Position numbers and translations under genes: made by a program. This document shows positions 7,612 through 17,049 of a stretch of DNA of 64,000 nucleotides, one piece after another. The stretch comes from Streptomyces sp. NBC_01353 (GTDB lineage Bacteria > Actinomycetota > Actinomycetes > Streptomycetales > Streptomycetaceae), in the NCBI RefSeq assembly GCF_036237275.1, contig NZ_CP108352.1:868001-932000 (forward strand), in the 5' to 3' direction. The notes beneath the pieces were generated by a model. The model was not told the origin of the DNA. It did not search any database and was given only the letters and a program-made list of their open reading frames with translations. The number at the start of each line of letters is the position of its first letter. Within the stretch, counting starts at the first letter, position 1.

Positions 7612-10600
7612 ATGCCAGCCACACCTGGGCGCGGTGAGATCACTCTGCTCGACGACGGGGACGCGTGGGAGGAGTCCGGCAAGTCCGCCCGGTTCTCCGC
7701 CGGTCCCGCGGCCCCGGTGCGCACCCTCGTCGACGTCTTCGAGGCATCCGTACGGGCCCACCCCGACGAACTCGCCCTGGACGACGGCGCCACCCGGCTG
7801 ACGTACCGGGCGCTGGCCGCGGAGGTCGAGCGCCGGCGGCGCGCTCTGGCGGCCACCGGAGTGGGGCTCGGCGACCGGGTCGGCGTCCGCGTGCCCTCCG
7901 GGACCAACGAGTTGTACGTTTCCATCCTCGCCGTACTCGCCGCGGGCGCCGCCTATGTGCCGGTCGACGCCGAGGATCCGGACGAGCGGGCCGAGCTGGT
8001 CTTCGGCGAGGCCGGCGTGCGCGCCGTCCTCGGCGCCGCGCAGCGGGTGGACGTCACCGGGCGCACGGGGGACCGCGCCCCCGCCACCCGGCCCGGCCCC
8101 GAGCACGACGCGTGGATCATCTTCACCTCCGGCTCCACGGGCAAGCCCAAGGGCGTCGCCGTCAGCCACCGCAGCGCCGCCGCGTTCGTGGACGCCGAGG
8201 CCGCGCTGTTCCTCGCCGAGGAGCCGATCGGACCCGGCGACCGGGTCATGGCAGGACTCTCCGTCGCGTTCGACGCCTCCTGCGAAGAGATGTGGCTGGC
8301 CTGGCGCTACGGCGCCTGCCTCGTGCCCGTCCCCCGGTCCCAGGTGCGCAGCGGCGCCGACCTCGGCCCCTGGCTGGTGGAGCAGGAGATCACCGTGGTC
8401 TCCACCGTGCCGACGCTCGCCGCGCTCTGGGAGCCGGAGGCCCTCGACGAGGTCCGGCTGCTGATCTTCGGCGGCGAGGCCTGCCCGCCCGAGCTGACCC
8501 AGCGTCTGGTCACGGAGGGCCGCGAGGTCTGGAACACGTACGGTCCCACCGAAGCCACCGTCGTCGCCTGCGCCTCCCTCCTGACCGGTGAGGAGCCCAT
8601 CCGGATCGGTCTCCCGCTGAACGGCTGGGAACTGGCCGTGGTCGACGAGTCCGGCGAGCCGGTGCCGATGGGCGGCAGCGGCCAGTTGGTGATCGGCGGC
8701 GTCGGACTCGCCCGCTACCTCGATCCCGAGAAGGACGCCGAGAAGTACGCCCCGCTGGAATCCCTCGGCTGGGAACGCGCCTACCGCAGCGGCGACCTCG
8801 TCCGCGCCGAGCCGGAGGGTCTGGTCTTCCTCGGCCGCGGCGACGAGCAGATCAAGCTCGGGGGCCGTCGCATCGAGCTGGGCGAGGTGGACGCCGCGCT
8901 GCAGGCCCTGCCCGGCGTCGCCGGTGCGGCCGCCGCGGTCCGCACCGCGCGCAGCGGCAACCAGCTGCTCGTGGGCTACCTCGTCACCCAGGACGGCTGG
9001 GACCACGCGGCGGCGGTCGAGCGGCTGCGCGCCGAACTCCCCGCTGCCCTCGTGCCGCTCCTCGCACCCGTCGCCGAGCTGCCCACCCGCACCTCGGGCA
9101 AGGTGGACCGCGACGCGCTGCCCTGGCCTCTGCCCGAACTGGAGACCACCGGTCCCGCCGAGCAGCTGTACGGCACCGAGGCATGGCTCGCCGAGCAGTG
9201 GAGCGAGACCCTCGGAGTGACCGTCACCAGCGCCGCCGACGACTTCTTCGCGATCGGCGGCAGCAGCCTCGCCGCCGCCCAGCTCACCACCCGGCTGCGC
9301 ACGCGCTATCCGAGCGCTGCCGTCGTCGACATCTATCAGCAGCCGACCCTGCGCAAGCTGGCCCGGCACCTGGAGAAGTCCGTCCAGGACGACAGCGCCG
9401 TCCGGACCGTGGCACCGGTTCCGTTCCGGTCCGGGCTCGCACAGACCGTTCTGCTGCTCCCGCTCTTCACCGTGGTCGGGCTGCGCTGGACGGTGGCGCT
9501 CCTCGCCCTGGGCAACGTGCTGCACTGGTTCGGGGCCTACCCGTGGGCGCCGACCGCCTCGTGGTGGCTCGTCGCCGCCGGCGCGGCGCTGCTCTTCAGC
9601 CCGCCCGGCCGGCTCGCGATCGCGGCGGGCGGCGCACGCCTGCTGCTGCGCGGGGTGAAGGCGGGGCGACACCCGCGCGGCGGTGGCGTCCACCTACGGC
9701 TGTGGACGGCCGAGCGTCTTGCCGAGTGCGTCGGCGCGACCTCGCTCACCGGATCCTGGCTGGAGCGCTATGCACGGGCTCTCGGCGCCAAGGTCGGCCC
9801 CGACGTGGACCTTCATTCGCTGCCGCCGGTGACAGGCATGCTCAAGCTCGGCCGCGGCTGCGCCGTGGAGTCCGAGGTGGACCTCTCCGGTTACTGGCTG
9901 GACGGTGACCGGCTGGAGATCGGCCCGGTCAAGGTCGGCGCGGGCGCGGTGGTCGGCACCCGCAGCCTGCTGTTCCCCGGAGCGCGGGTCGGCAAGCGGG
10001 CCGAGGTGGCTCCCGGCTCCGCCGTGGCCGGACAGATCCCGACCGGACAGCGCTGGGCAGGCGCGCCCGCGGGCAAGCTCGGCAAGGCCAAGCGGAACTG
10101 GCCCAAGGAGCGGCCGGCGCGCGCGGTCCGCTGGCGCGCCATATACGGCGCGACCGGCTTCTTCCTCACGGCTCTGCCCGTGCTCGCCGCCCTGCCCGCC
10201 CTGCTGGTCGTGAGCCGCTTCGTGCCCGCCGGCGCCGGGCTCGCCGAGGCCTTGCCGGGAGCGCTGCTCGCCGTGGTGCCCGGGGCGCTCGCCTACGGGT
10301 TCGCGTACGCGTCGCTGGTGCTGGCCTCCGTACGGCTGCTCAGCCTCGGGCTGCGCACCGGAAGCCATCCGACGCACAGCCGGGTCGCCTGGCAGGCGTG
10401 GACCGTCACACAACTGATGGACCTGGCGCGGGGGACGCTCTTCCCCCTCTACGCCGGGCTGATCACTCCGATCTGGCTGCGGCTGCTCGGGATGAAGATC
10501 GGCCGGGGCGCGGAGGTGTCGACGGTGCTCGCGCTGCCGAGCCTCACCACCGTCGGCGAGGGCGCGTTCCTCGCCGACGACACCCTGACCGCGCCCTACG

Positions 10601-11517
10601 AACTGGGCGGTGGCTGGGTGCGGATCGGGCACTCGGAGATCGGTCGCCGGGCGTTCCTCGGCAACTCCGGCATGACCGCGCCGGGCCGCACGGTGCCGGA
10701 CGACGGCCTGGTCGGTGTGTTGTCCGCGACGCCGAAGAAGGCCAAGAAGGGCAGTTCGTACCTGGGCCTGCCCCCGGTCAAGCTGCCGCGGTCCGCCGCC
10801 GATTCCGACCGGAGCAGGACGTACGACCCGCCGGCGCACCTGCTGTGGGCGCGCGGTCTGGTGGAGCTGTGCCGGCTCGTTCCGGTGTTCTCCTCGGCCG
10901 CCCTGGCGGTCCTGACCGTGGCGGCGCTCTGCGCCCTGGCCGCGACGAACGGTCTGGGGATCTGGGGCACCGCGCTGCTGTCCGGGGCGGTCCTCCTCGC
11001 CGCCGGTGCGGCCGCGTGCCTGGTCTCGGTGGCCGCCAAGTGGCTGCTGGTGGGCCGGCACCGGACGGGCGAGCACCCGCTCTGGTCCGGCTTCGTGTGG
11101 CGCAACGAACTGGCCGACACCTTCGTCGAGGTGCTCGCCGTGCCGTGGCTGATCGGATCTGTGCCGGGGACGCCGCTCCTCGCCCTGTGGCTGCGCGGGC
11201 TCGGGGCACGGATCGGCCGGGGCGTGTGGTGCGAGAGCTACTGGCTGCCCGAGACGGACCTGGTCGTGCTGGGCGACGCGGTCAGCGTGAACCGCGGCTG
11301 TGTGTTGCAGACACACCTCTTCCACGACCGGATCTTGAGGACGGATACTGTGGTCCTCCGCGAGGGCGCCACCCTGGGCCCGGGCGGAATCGTCCTGCCC
11401 GGCAGTACGGTCGGGGCCCGCAGCACGCTGGGTCCGGCCTCTCTCGTGATGGCCGGGGAATCCGTCCCCGACGACACTCGCTGGCTGGGCAATCCGATCG
11501 AGGCGTGGCGGGCCTGA
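7612..11517 (+). CDS. Pls/PosA-family non-ribosomal peptide synthetase (poly-lysine-synthetase-like)
   Basis: A 1301-residue membrane-bound synthetase. The adenylation domain spans about residues 40-520 (IFTSGSTGKPKGVAVSH, NTYGPTEATV, YRSGDLV, RGDEQIKLGGRRIELGEV, TRTSGKVDRDALP). The carrier domain has FFAIGGSSLAAAQ with pantetheine Ser552. There is no ordinary condensation or thioesterase domain. The C-terminal half has six predicted transmembrane helices and left-handed-helix acyltransferase-like repeats, the architecture of epsilon-poly-L-lysine synthetase (Pls). The specificity code, aligned by hand to GrsA, reads D-A-E-S-I-G-T-V-V-K, very near the lysine code. The ATG at 7612 was chosen because the 129 upstream codons look non-coding. 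An M1 peptidase gene follows. Confidence 0.88.
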   Translation: MPATPGRGEITLLDDGDAWEESGKSARFSAGPAAPVRTLVDVFEASVRAHPDELALDDGATRLTYRALAAEVERRRRALAATGVGLGDRVGVRVPSGTNELYVSILAVLAAGAAYVPVDAEDPDERAELVFGEAGVRAVLGAAQRVDVTGRTGDRAPATRPGPEHDAWIIFTSGSTGKPKGVAVSHRSAAAFVDAEAALFLAEEPIGPGDRVMAGLSVAFDASCEEMWLAWRYGACLVPVPRSQVRSGADLGPWLVEQEITVVSTVPTLAALWEPEALDEVRLLIFGGEACPPELTQRLVTEGREVWNTYGPTEATVVACASLLTGEEPIRIGLPLNGWELAVVDESGEPVPMGGSGQLVIGGVGLARYLDPEKDAEKYAPLESLGWERAYRSGDLVRAEPEGLVFLGRGDEQIKLGGRRIELGEVDAALQALPGVAGAAAAVRTARSGNQLLVGYLVTQDGWDHAAAVERLRAELPAALVPLLAPVAELPTRTSGKVDRDALPWPLPELETTGPAEQLYGTEAWLAEQWSETLGVTVTSAADDFFAIGGSSLAAAQLTTRLRTRYPSAAVVDIYQQPTLRKLARHLEKSVQDDSAVRTVAPVPFRSGLAQTVLLLPLFTVVGLRWTVALLALGNVLHWFGAYPWAPTASWWLVAAGAALLFSPPGRLAIAAGGARLLLRGVKAGRHPRGGGVHLRLWTAERLAECVGATSLTGSWLERYARALGAKVGPDVDLHSLPPVTGMLKLGRGCAVESEVDLSGYWLDGDRLEIGPVKVGAGAVVGTRSLLFPGARVGKRAEVAPGSAVAGQIPTGQRWAGAPAGKLGKAKRNWPKERPARAVRWRAIYGATGFFLTALPVLAALPALLVVSRFVPAGAGLAEALPGALLAVVPGALAYGFAYASLVLASVRLLSLGLRTGSHPTHSRVAWQAWTVTQLMDLARGTLFPLYAGLITPIWLRLLGMKIGRGAEVSTVLALPSLTTVGEGAFLADDTLTAPYELGGGWVRIGHSEIGRRAFLGNSGMTAPGRTVPDDGLVGVLSATPKKAKKGSSYLGLPPVKLPRSAADSDRSRTYDPPAHLLWARGLVELCRLVPVFSSAALAVLTVAALCALAATNGLGIWGTALLSGAVLLAAGAAACLVSVAAKWLLVGRHRTGEHPLWSGFVWRNELADTFVEVLAVPWLIGSVPGTPLLALWLRGLGARIGRGVWCESYWLPETDLVVLGDAVSVNRGCVLQTHLFHDRILRTDTVVLREGATLGPGGIVLPGSTVGARSTLGPASLVMAGESVPDDTRWLGNPIEAWRA

Positions 11518-11556
11518 ACGGGCGGCACGAGCACAGGGCAGGGAGCGGGAGCGGCA

Positions 11557-12957
11557 GTGAGCGGCGAGCGGACAACGGCATCGGACCCGTACTTTCCGGA
11601 CCACGGCGACTCCCGGTACCGCGTGCATCGGTACGAACTCGCTCTGGAGTACCGTCCCGGCCCCAACCGGCTGGCCGGGACGGCGCGGCTCAGCGCGATC
11701 GCCGGGCGGGCACCGCTCACCGAGTTCCACCTCAACCTCGCCGAGTTCAAGGTCGGCCGGATCCTCGTGGACGGCCGGGCGCCGCACTACGCCCACCGCG
11801 GCGGCAAGCTCCGCGTCAGGCCGGCCAAGCCGCTGCCCGCGGGTGCCGCCTTCACCGTGGAGGTGCACTACGCGGGCAACCCCAAGCCGGTCCGCAGCCC
11901 CTGGGGCGGGCTCGGCTGGGAAGAGCTGACGGACGGCGCGCTGGTGGCCAGCCAGCCCGTCGGCGCTCCTTCCTGGTACCCCTGCAACGACCGGCCCGCC
12001 GACAAGGCCTCGTACCAGATCTCGGTCAACACCCCCTCCGCGTACACCGTGGTGGCGGGCGGCCGGCTGCTCACCCGTACCACCAGGGCCAGCACGACCA
12101 CGTGGGTGTACGAGCAGTCCGCGCCCACCTCCAGCTACCTCGTCGGACTCTCCATCGGCATGCACCAGACGGTGCTGCTCGGGGACCCCGGGCTCGGTGG
12201 TGTGCCGCAGAGCGCCCATGTGCCGGCGCATCTCCTCCCCCGCTTCTCCCGCGACTTCGCCCGGCAGCCCGCCATGATGCAGCTGTTCGAGGAACTCTTC
12301 GGGCCCTATCCGTTCGGCGAGTACGCGGTGGTCGTCGCCGACGAGGAACTGGACGTCCCGGTGGAGGCCCAGGGTCTCTCCCTCTTCGGCGCCAATCATG
12401 TCGACGGCGCGCGCGGTTCGGAGCGCCTCGTCGCCCACGAGCTCGCGCACCAGTGGTTCGGCAACAGCGTGACCATCGCCGACTGGCGGCACATCTGGCT
12501 GAACGAGGGCTTGGCCAAGTACGCCGAGTGGCTCTGGTCGGAGCGCTCCGGCGGCCGTACCGCGCAGGAGTCGGCGGCCGCCGCGTACCGGATGCTGGCC
12601 GGGCAGCCGCAGGACCTGAAGCTCGCCGATCCCGGTCGCAAGCTGATGTTCGACGACCGCCTGTACGAGCGCGGTGGCCTCACCGTGCACGCGGTCCGCT
12701 GCGCCCTGGGCGACGGCGCCTTCTTCCGTATGCTGCGCGATTGGGCCACCGTGCATCGCCACGGCGTGGTGACCACCGCGGGCTTCACCGCCCATGTGAC
12801 CCGCTACGCGGACGAGCCGGTGGACGAGTTGCTCACGGCCTGGCTGTACCAGCCGTCCCTCCCGCCCCTGCCCTCGCCCCACGGCTCCGCGTCGATACCG
12901 CAGCGACCCGCGTACCCGCCCACGAACGGCGGGTCCGCGGGCAAGGCCTCCGCGTAG
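11557..12957 (+). CDS. M1 family zinc metallopeptidase
   Basis: A 466-residue aminopeptidase-like enzyme of the gluzincin M1 family. The zinc site is complete: HELAHQWFG supplies two His and the catalytic Glu, and NEGLAKYAEW supplies the third ligand Glu. The N-terminal beta domain starts near residue 15 (YRVHRYELALEYRP), and the substrate-binding text GLSLFGANHV stands in place of the usual GAMEN. There is no signal peptide. The GTG at 11557 follows a purine-rich GGGAGCGGGAG. It lies 39 bp behind the Pls-like synthetase, so it is probably co-transcribed; degradation of the synthetase product, or self-protection from it, is a reasonable inference. Confidence 0.9.
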   Translation: MSGERTTASDPYFPDHGDSRYRVHRYELALEYRPGPNRLAGTARLSAIAGRAPLTEFHLNLAEFKVGRILVDGRAPHYAHRGGKLRVRPAKPLPAGAAFTVEVHYAGNPKPVRSPWGGLGWEELTDGALVASQPVGAPSWYPCNDRPADKASYQISVNTPSAYTVVAGGRLLTRTTRASTTTWVYEQSAPTSSYLVGLSIGMHQTVLLGDPGLGGVPQSAHVPAHLLPRFSRDFARQPAMMQLFEELFGPYPFGEYAVVVADEELDVPVEAQGLSLFGANHVDGARGSERLVAHELAHQWFGNSVTIADWRHIWLNEGLAKYAEWLWSERSGGRTAQESAAAAYRMLAGQPQDLKLADPGRKLMFDDRLYERGGLTVHAVRCALGDGAFFRMLRDWATVHRHGVVTTAGFTAHVTRYADEPVDELLTAWLYQPSLPPLPSPHGSASIPQRPAYPPTNGGSAGKASA

Positions 12958-12969
12958 CGGCGTGGACGG

Positions 12970-12993
12970 ACCGGAACGGACGTGTCCGCCGGT
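12970..12993. terminator. Weak hairpin between convergent genes
   Basis: ACCGG-(AA bulge)-CGGA-CGTG-TCCG-CCGGT forms a 9-bp stem with a 2-nt bulge, 13 bp after the M1 peptidase stop and before the convergent lipoprotein gene. The stem is short, so support is modest. Confidence 0.35.
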
Positions 12994-13065
12994 TCGCCCC
13001 GCCGCTTCAGGAGGGAGTGACGACGATCTCCCGCTTGAGGAGCAGGACACTGGCCACGACGGCCG

Positions 13066-13536
13066 TCACCGAATGCGAAAGGTGATCCGTAGCGGCCGCA
13101 AGCCCGCCTCTTCGGTGGTGTGCAGCACCGCCTCGCCCGCTTCGGCGGCGCGGATGTCCCAGGCGCGGAAGCCCGGATCGGACTCGTGGTCGACCGGTAC
13201 GAGGACGATCGCCGTGCCCTCGACGGTCGGGGTGGTCTCCCGCCAACGGCCGGAGAGTCGCAGCTGGGTCGTCTCGCCGAGGGCGAGCGTGATGGTGCGG
13301 CCGGTGTCGTCCTGGGTGAGGACCGCGGGGGCGGGCGGCGGCACAGGTGGGGTGGTTGTCTCCGTGGGTGTGGGTGTGGGTGTGCCGGTTGTCGCCGTGG
13401 AGGTGGGTGCGGGGCTGGCGGTGCCGGCGGGCGGCGTCGGACGGTTCGGCGGCGGGGAGTCGTCGGTGCAGGCGGCCGCCGCCACCCCGAGGATCAGGGC
13501 GGCGGCGGCGCGCGGCAGGAGTTTCATCCTTGTCAT
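13066..13536 (-). CDS. Putative lipoprotein coupled to the M36 protease gene
   Basis: A 156-residue protein whose ATG overlaps the stop of the protease gene (ATGA). The N-terminus MTRMKLLPRAAAALILGVAAAAC is a lipoprotein signal with the lipidated Cys near residue 23. A Pro/Thr linker of about 50 residues (PTPTPTETTTPPVPPP) follows, then a compact domain of about 80 residues (TITLALGETTQLRLSGRW, WDIRAAEAGEAVLHTTE, LRPLRITFRIR). That domain resembles proteinase-inhibitor/chagasin-like folds with a GETTQLRL beta start. Coupling to a secreted protease makes an inhibitor or chaperone role attractive but unproven. Confidence 0.8.
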   Translation of the reverse strand: MTRMKLLPRAAAALILGVAAAACTDDSPPPNRPTPPAGTASPAPTSTATTGTPTPTPTETTTPPVPPPAPAVLTQDDTGRTITLALGETTQLRLSGRWRETTPTVEGTAIVLVPVDHESDPGFRAWDIRAAEAGEAVLHTTEEAGLRPLRITFRIR

Positions 13537-16500
13537 ACGAGCGGGATGTTGATGCAGGTGAGGATCGCCGCCTGGGCGGAGAGCTGCTGCCTGGTGGCGT
13601 TGGGGTCGAGGCGTACCTTCTCGGCGTTCTGGAGGGCCTCCAGGAAGGGGGTGTCCGCCTTCAGGTCGCTGTCGGTGTCGACGAGTCCGTACGGCTCGAA
13701 GGCTCCGTTGGCGAAGTTGAGCCAGGCGGCGAGCAGTTGGCGGTCGAGGGAACGCTTCGGGTCGAGGAGCAGGTTGAGGAAGAGGACGTCCGCGGCCTTG
13801 CCCTGGGTGGACACGTCGACCTTCTCGGAGAACACCGCGCTCGCGTGCTGGACGATCTTCAGATAGCAGTCCAGTGTCTGCTTGCCGAGCCCGGTGAGGT
13901 CGCCGGTCAGGTACTTGACGTACCAGACGTCGGCGAGCAGCGACAGCGGGGCGTTGCCCTGGACGATGACCGGCATCCCGTCGGTCCCCGTGCCGCCGTC
14001 GTCGTCGCGTGCCGTGAAGGACAGGTCGTACAGGCAGGGCTTGGTGTAGGTGTGGGCCTGGGCGTCCGTCAGGTCGCGCGGCTGGACGCTGGGGCTGCGG
14101 GCGGGATCGGGGTCCGGCGGGTTGACGAGCGAGGTGGTCGTGGCGGCCGGTGTCCCGTCGCCCCACGCCCAGCTCATGGTCTCGTCATCGCTGCCGGGGT
14201 CGGTGAGCCGGGCGGTGTACCGCTTCTCCTCGCCCGCGTGGACGACGAGTGTCCGGCCGCCCGCGAGCGGCACGGCATCGGTCTTGTCGATGGCGACGGT
14301 CGGGTCGACGTTGGCGACAGTGATCGCGGCATCCCGGCAGGTGGTGGTGTCGTCGTCGCTGCCGCAGACCTTCACGGTGAAGGTGCCGTTGTCGCCGAAG
14401 ACGAGCTCGCGGCTGAAGGTGAGGGTGGCGTCGGGACGGTTGTTCTCCAGCTGTCCGGGCAGGGAGACGGGCTTGCCGTCGCCGGGGTCGATGGTGGCGG
14501 TGAGCGGGTCGAGCCAGCCCGGGTCGGTGACCGTGCCGGAGACGGTGAGCTTGCCGCCCTCCTCGCGCGGGCCCTGGACGGTGAAGGTCACCGTGGGCGC
14601 CACGTTGGTGACGGTCACGGTCGCCGTGTCGGTGTCGGCCCCTGCGGCGTTGCCGACGCGCAGGCCGACGGTGTACGTGCCGTCCTGGCCGACCCGGTCG
14701 AAGAGCGGGCTGGCGCCGGTCGCGTCGTCGTAGGCGCCGTCGCCGTCGAAGTCCCAGCTGTAGCTGCCGCCGCCACCGGGGACGGTGGAGCCGCTCGCGT
14801 CGAGCCGTACGTCGGTGCCCTCCTTGGTGGTGTACGGCCCGCCCGCGTCGGCGGTGGGCCGGCAGCTCGCGGGGTAGTCGGTCGCCGGATTGGCCTGGTC
14901 CTGGCTCGGTGAAGTGGCGCTCGCGCCCATGCCTCGGCGGGCGAACACGCCCCACAGCAGGCACTGGTTGGCGCCGCCGTGATTGGCGCGGTCGGCGGCG
15001 AGGATGCCGTCGCGGGCGTCCAGGAAGTCGGGCGACGACGGTGTCAGCTTCATGCCGTCGACCATCAGCTGCTCGTGCCGCTGCTTTCCGGTGGCGTAGC
15101 CGTACGCGCCGACGAGCGCGGTGCGCATGTCCCACATGGCGGTGGCCCAGATCTCGCCGTCGGCATGCACGCTGCAGCTGCCGTCGTCGCAGAGGTCGGC
15201 GTAGGTGAGGTGGCTGTTGTTGTACGCGACGCGGCGGATGCCGGTGGCGCGGCCGTTGTTGTACTCGCCGTACACCGGGTCGTTCCACAGCGAGGTGGCC
15301 ACCGCGTCGCTCCAGCCCTCGCCGAGGGCGCCGGTCTGCTCACCGTCGCCCATGTCGCCGCCGCCGACGAGCCGGTGGGACAGGCCGTGGCTGTACTCGT
15401 GGGCGATGGTGTCGCCGTTCATGGCCCGGTGCACGTTGTGGTTGTCGCAGGAGGCGCGTCCGACGAAGAGCCGCATCGTCGGGTTCTGGCCGTCGTCGGG
15501 GGTGCCGAAGTTGGCGTTGCAGGCGGAGTCCCCGTTGGCGTCGTAGTCGACGTAGACCTGCACGCGGTCGCTACCGGCGCCGCCGTTGCCGAGGTTGTCC
15601 TCCTGGAAGTTGCCCGACGCCTCGTCGAAGCCGAGTCCGTAGAGGTGGTCGTGCATGCGGTTGGTGTAGTAGAAGGCCTGGGTGACGACCGCGTCCCTGT
15701 CGGTGGTGAGGTCGGTGCCGCCGCTGGTGCGGAAGGCGTCCGTGAAGGTGTAGTCGAAGTGCTGGTACGCCGGGTCTCCGGCGGCCGGGGTCTGGGGCTG
15801 GTGGCCGAGCGTCTCCTCGCCGTCGGGGTCCTGGGAGACCTCGGCGTTGTTGCCGGTGGTGACCCGGCCGGTGACCCAGGAACGGCCGAGGCCGCTGAAG
15901 GGGACGATCGTCGCGCTGCCGAGGGTGGGGTTCTGGTTGGTGAAGACCCGGCCCTCGGGGCCCTCATTGCTGGTGAGGTCGGTGCGCAGGAGGACGGTGC
16001 CGTTCGCGGCGTCGACGACGGTGTCGTACAGGTGGTCGTTGTCGGCGGTGAGTGTGGTCCGCCAGGCCGGGCGGGCGGTGCCGTCGGCGAGCGGGAAGGT
16101 GATCCGCGTGGCGGTGGGGGTGCCGGACGGGGTGTCGGTGCCGACGGACGCTGCGGCCCGGTCCAGCGCGGCGCCCTTGTCGAGGGTGACCGTCCCGGTG
16201 GCGCGGGCCTCCGGGACGAGGCTGCCGGTGACGGTGAGGATGCGGCCGGCCGCGTCGACGGCGACGGAGAGGCGGGCGCCGTGGACGGGGACGCCCCGGT
16301 CTCTCTGGCCGATGAAGACATGCCGTACGCCGTTGTGCTCGGTGCGGTACGACTTGACGACGGCGAGGGCGTCCAGCTCGGCGGCGGAGAGGCCGAAGAG
16401 GTCCGCGTGGTCGCGTATGTGGTTCAGCGCGAGGGTGCGCGGGTCGGTGGTGCTGGTGGCGGTGAGGGCGTTGCGGCCCTGCGGGCTGAGCAGCCTCGGC

Positions 16501-16766
16501 GTACCGAACCGGCTCCAGCGGATCGCCGTGCCGTCGAGTTCCTGCGCGGCGCGCAGCTGCCCGGCCGTGGGCGGGACGCGCTTGTCACCGCGCACGTCGA
16601 TGTTCGGGTAGGGCTGATCCGGCTGTTCCTGGGCCGCTCTCTCCCGCGTCCCGGGATGGTCGCGGGCGGTGGCGGCCGACGGTGTGACCGTGACCGCCGG
16701 CAGTGCGAGCAGGACCGCGCCGATGAGCAGTGATCGTGCGCGCCTCGATAAGCGTGTGGGTGGCAT
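13533..16766 (-). CDS. Secreted M36 family (fungalysin) metallopeptidase with PKD-like domains
   Basis: A 1077-residue extracellular zinc protease. The order is: signal peptide (residues 1-38, ending SAATA), fungalysin/thermolysin propeptide (about 80-200), and the M36 catalytic domain (about 240-610) with HEYSHGLSHRL supplying HExxH. A PKD domain follows (about 625-715; ADAGGPYTTKEGTDV, YSWDFDGDGAYDD), then two further Ig/PKD-like repeats and a 100-residue C-terminal region of unknown role. The start at 16766 was chosen for its GGGGGAG ribosome-binding site; an in-frame upstream ATG at 16820 lacks one. It is followed by the coupled lipoprotein gene. It probably digests extracellular protein. 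Confidence 0.9.
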   Translation of the reverse strand: MPPTRLSRRARSLLIGAVLLALPAVTVTPSAATARDHPGTRERAAQEQPDQPYPNIDVRGDKRVPPTAGQLRAAQELDGTAIRWSRFGTPRLLSPQGRNALTATSTTDPRTLALNHIRDHADLFGLSAAELDALAVVKSYRTEHNGVRHVFIGQRDRGVPVHGARLSVAVDAAGRILTVTGSLVPEARATGTVTLDKGAALDRAAASVGTDTPSGTPTATRITFPLADGTARPAWRTTLTADNDHLYDTVVDAANGTVLLRTDLTSNEGPEGRVFTNQNPTLGSATIVPFSGLGRSWVTGRVTTGNNAEVSQDPDGEETLGHQPQTPAAGDPAYQHFDYTFTDAFRTSGGTDLTTDRDAVVTQAFYYTNRMHDHLYGLGFDEASGNFQEDNLGNGGAGSDRVQVYVDYDANGDSACNANFGTPDDGQNPTMRLFVGRASCDNHNVHRAMNGDTIAHEYSHGLSHRLVGGGDMGDGEQTGALGEGWSDAVATSLWNDPVYGEYNNGRATGIRRVAYNNSHLTYADLCDDGSCSVHADGEIWATAMWDMRTALVGAYGYATGKQRHEQLMVDGMKLTPSSPDFLDARDGILAADRANHGGANQCLLWGVFARRGMGASATSPSQDQANPATDYPASCRPTADAGGPYTTKEGTDVRLDASGSTVPGGGGSYSWDFDGDGAYDDATGASPLFDRVGQDGTYTVGLRVGNAAGADTDTATVTVTNVAPTVTFTVQGPREEGGKLTVSGTVTDPGWLDPLTATIDPGDGKPVSLPGQLENNRPDATLTFSRELVFGDNGTFTVKVCGSDDDTTTCRDAAITVANVDPTVAIDKTDAVPLAGGRTLVVHAGEEKRYTARLTDPGSDDETMSWAWGDGTPAATTTSLVNPPDPDPARSPSVQPRDLTDAQAHTYTKPCLYDLSFTARDDDGGTGTDGMPVIVQGNAPLSLLADVWYVKYLTGDLTGLGKQTLDCYLKIVQHASAVFSEKVDVSTQGKAADVLFLNLLLDPKRSLDRQLLAAWLNFANGAFEPYGLVDTDSDLKADTPFLEALQNAEKVRLDPNATRQQLSAQAAILTCINIPLV

Positions 16767-17049
16767 CGCTCTCCCCCGTTGGCTTCCTGGATGCGGACCG
16801 GGGACACGGTACGTGCGCATGACAAGTCAGCGGAAGGGTGCGTACCGTCGGTTCCGGTCGCGGCTGCGGCCGTCACCTCCAGGCGTGGCCGGGTGGGCCG
16901 TGGACGCTTCAGCGGGAACCGTGAGCTCTTCGGGGGCATCCGTCGCGGGCTGCCGCGCGGCGCCGGAGCGCGCCCCGCCGGATCGGGATATCAGTGGTCG
17001 CAGACGGCGGTCGGCGGTGACCGCCACGGTTCGGAAAGGCCGGAGCCCG

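Noticed and set aside
7513-9693. 726-codon minus-strand open frame opposite the adenylation domain
   Set aside because: A shadow of the synthetase; no recognisable domain.
9694-13050. 1118-codon open frame on the minus strand opposite the synthetase and M1 peptidase
   Set aside because: It is antisense to two well-supported genes; its residues are Arg/Gly/His-rich with no family text, as expected from GC-biased codons read backwards.
14979-16733. 584-codon plus-strand open frame opposite the M36 protease
   Set aside because: Valine/alanine/glycine-rich shadow with no motifs; the protease on the other strand is certain.
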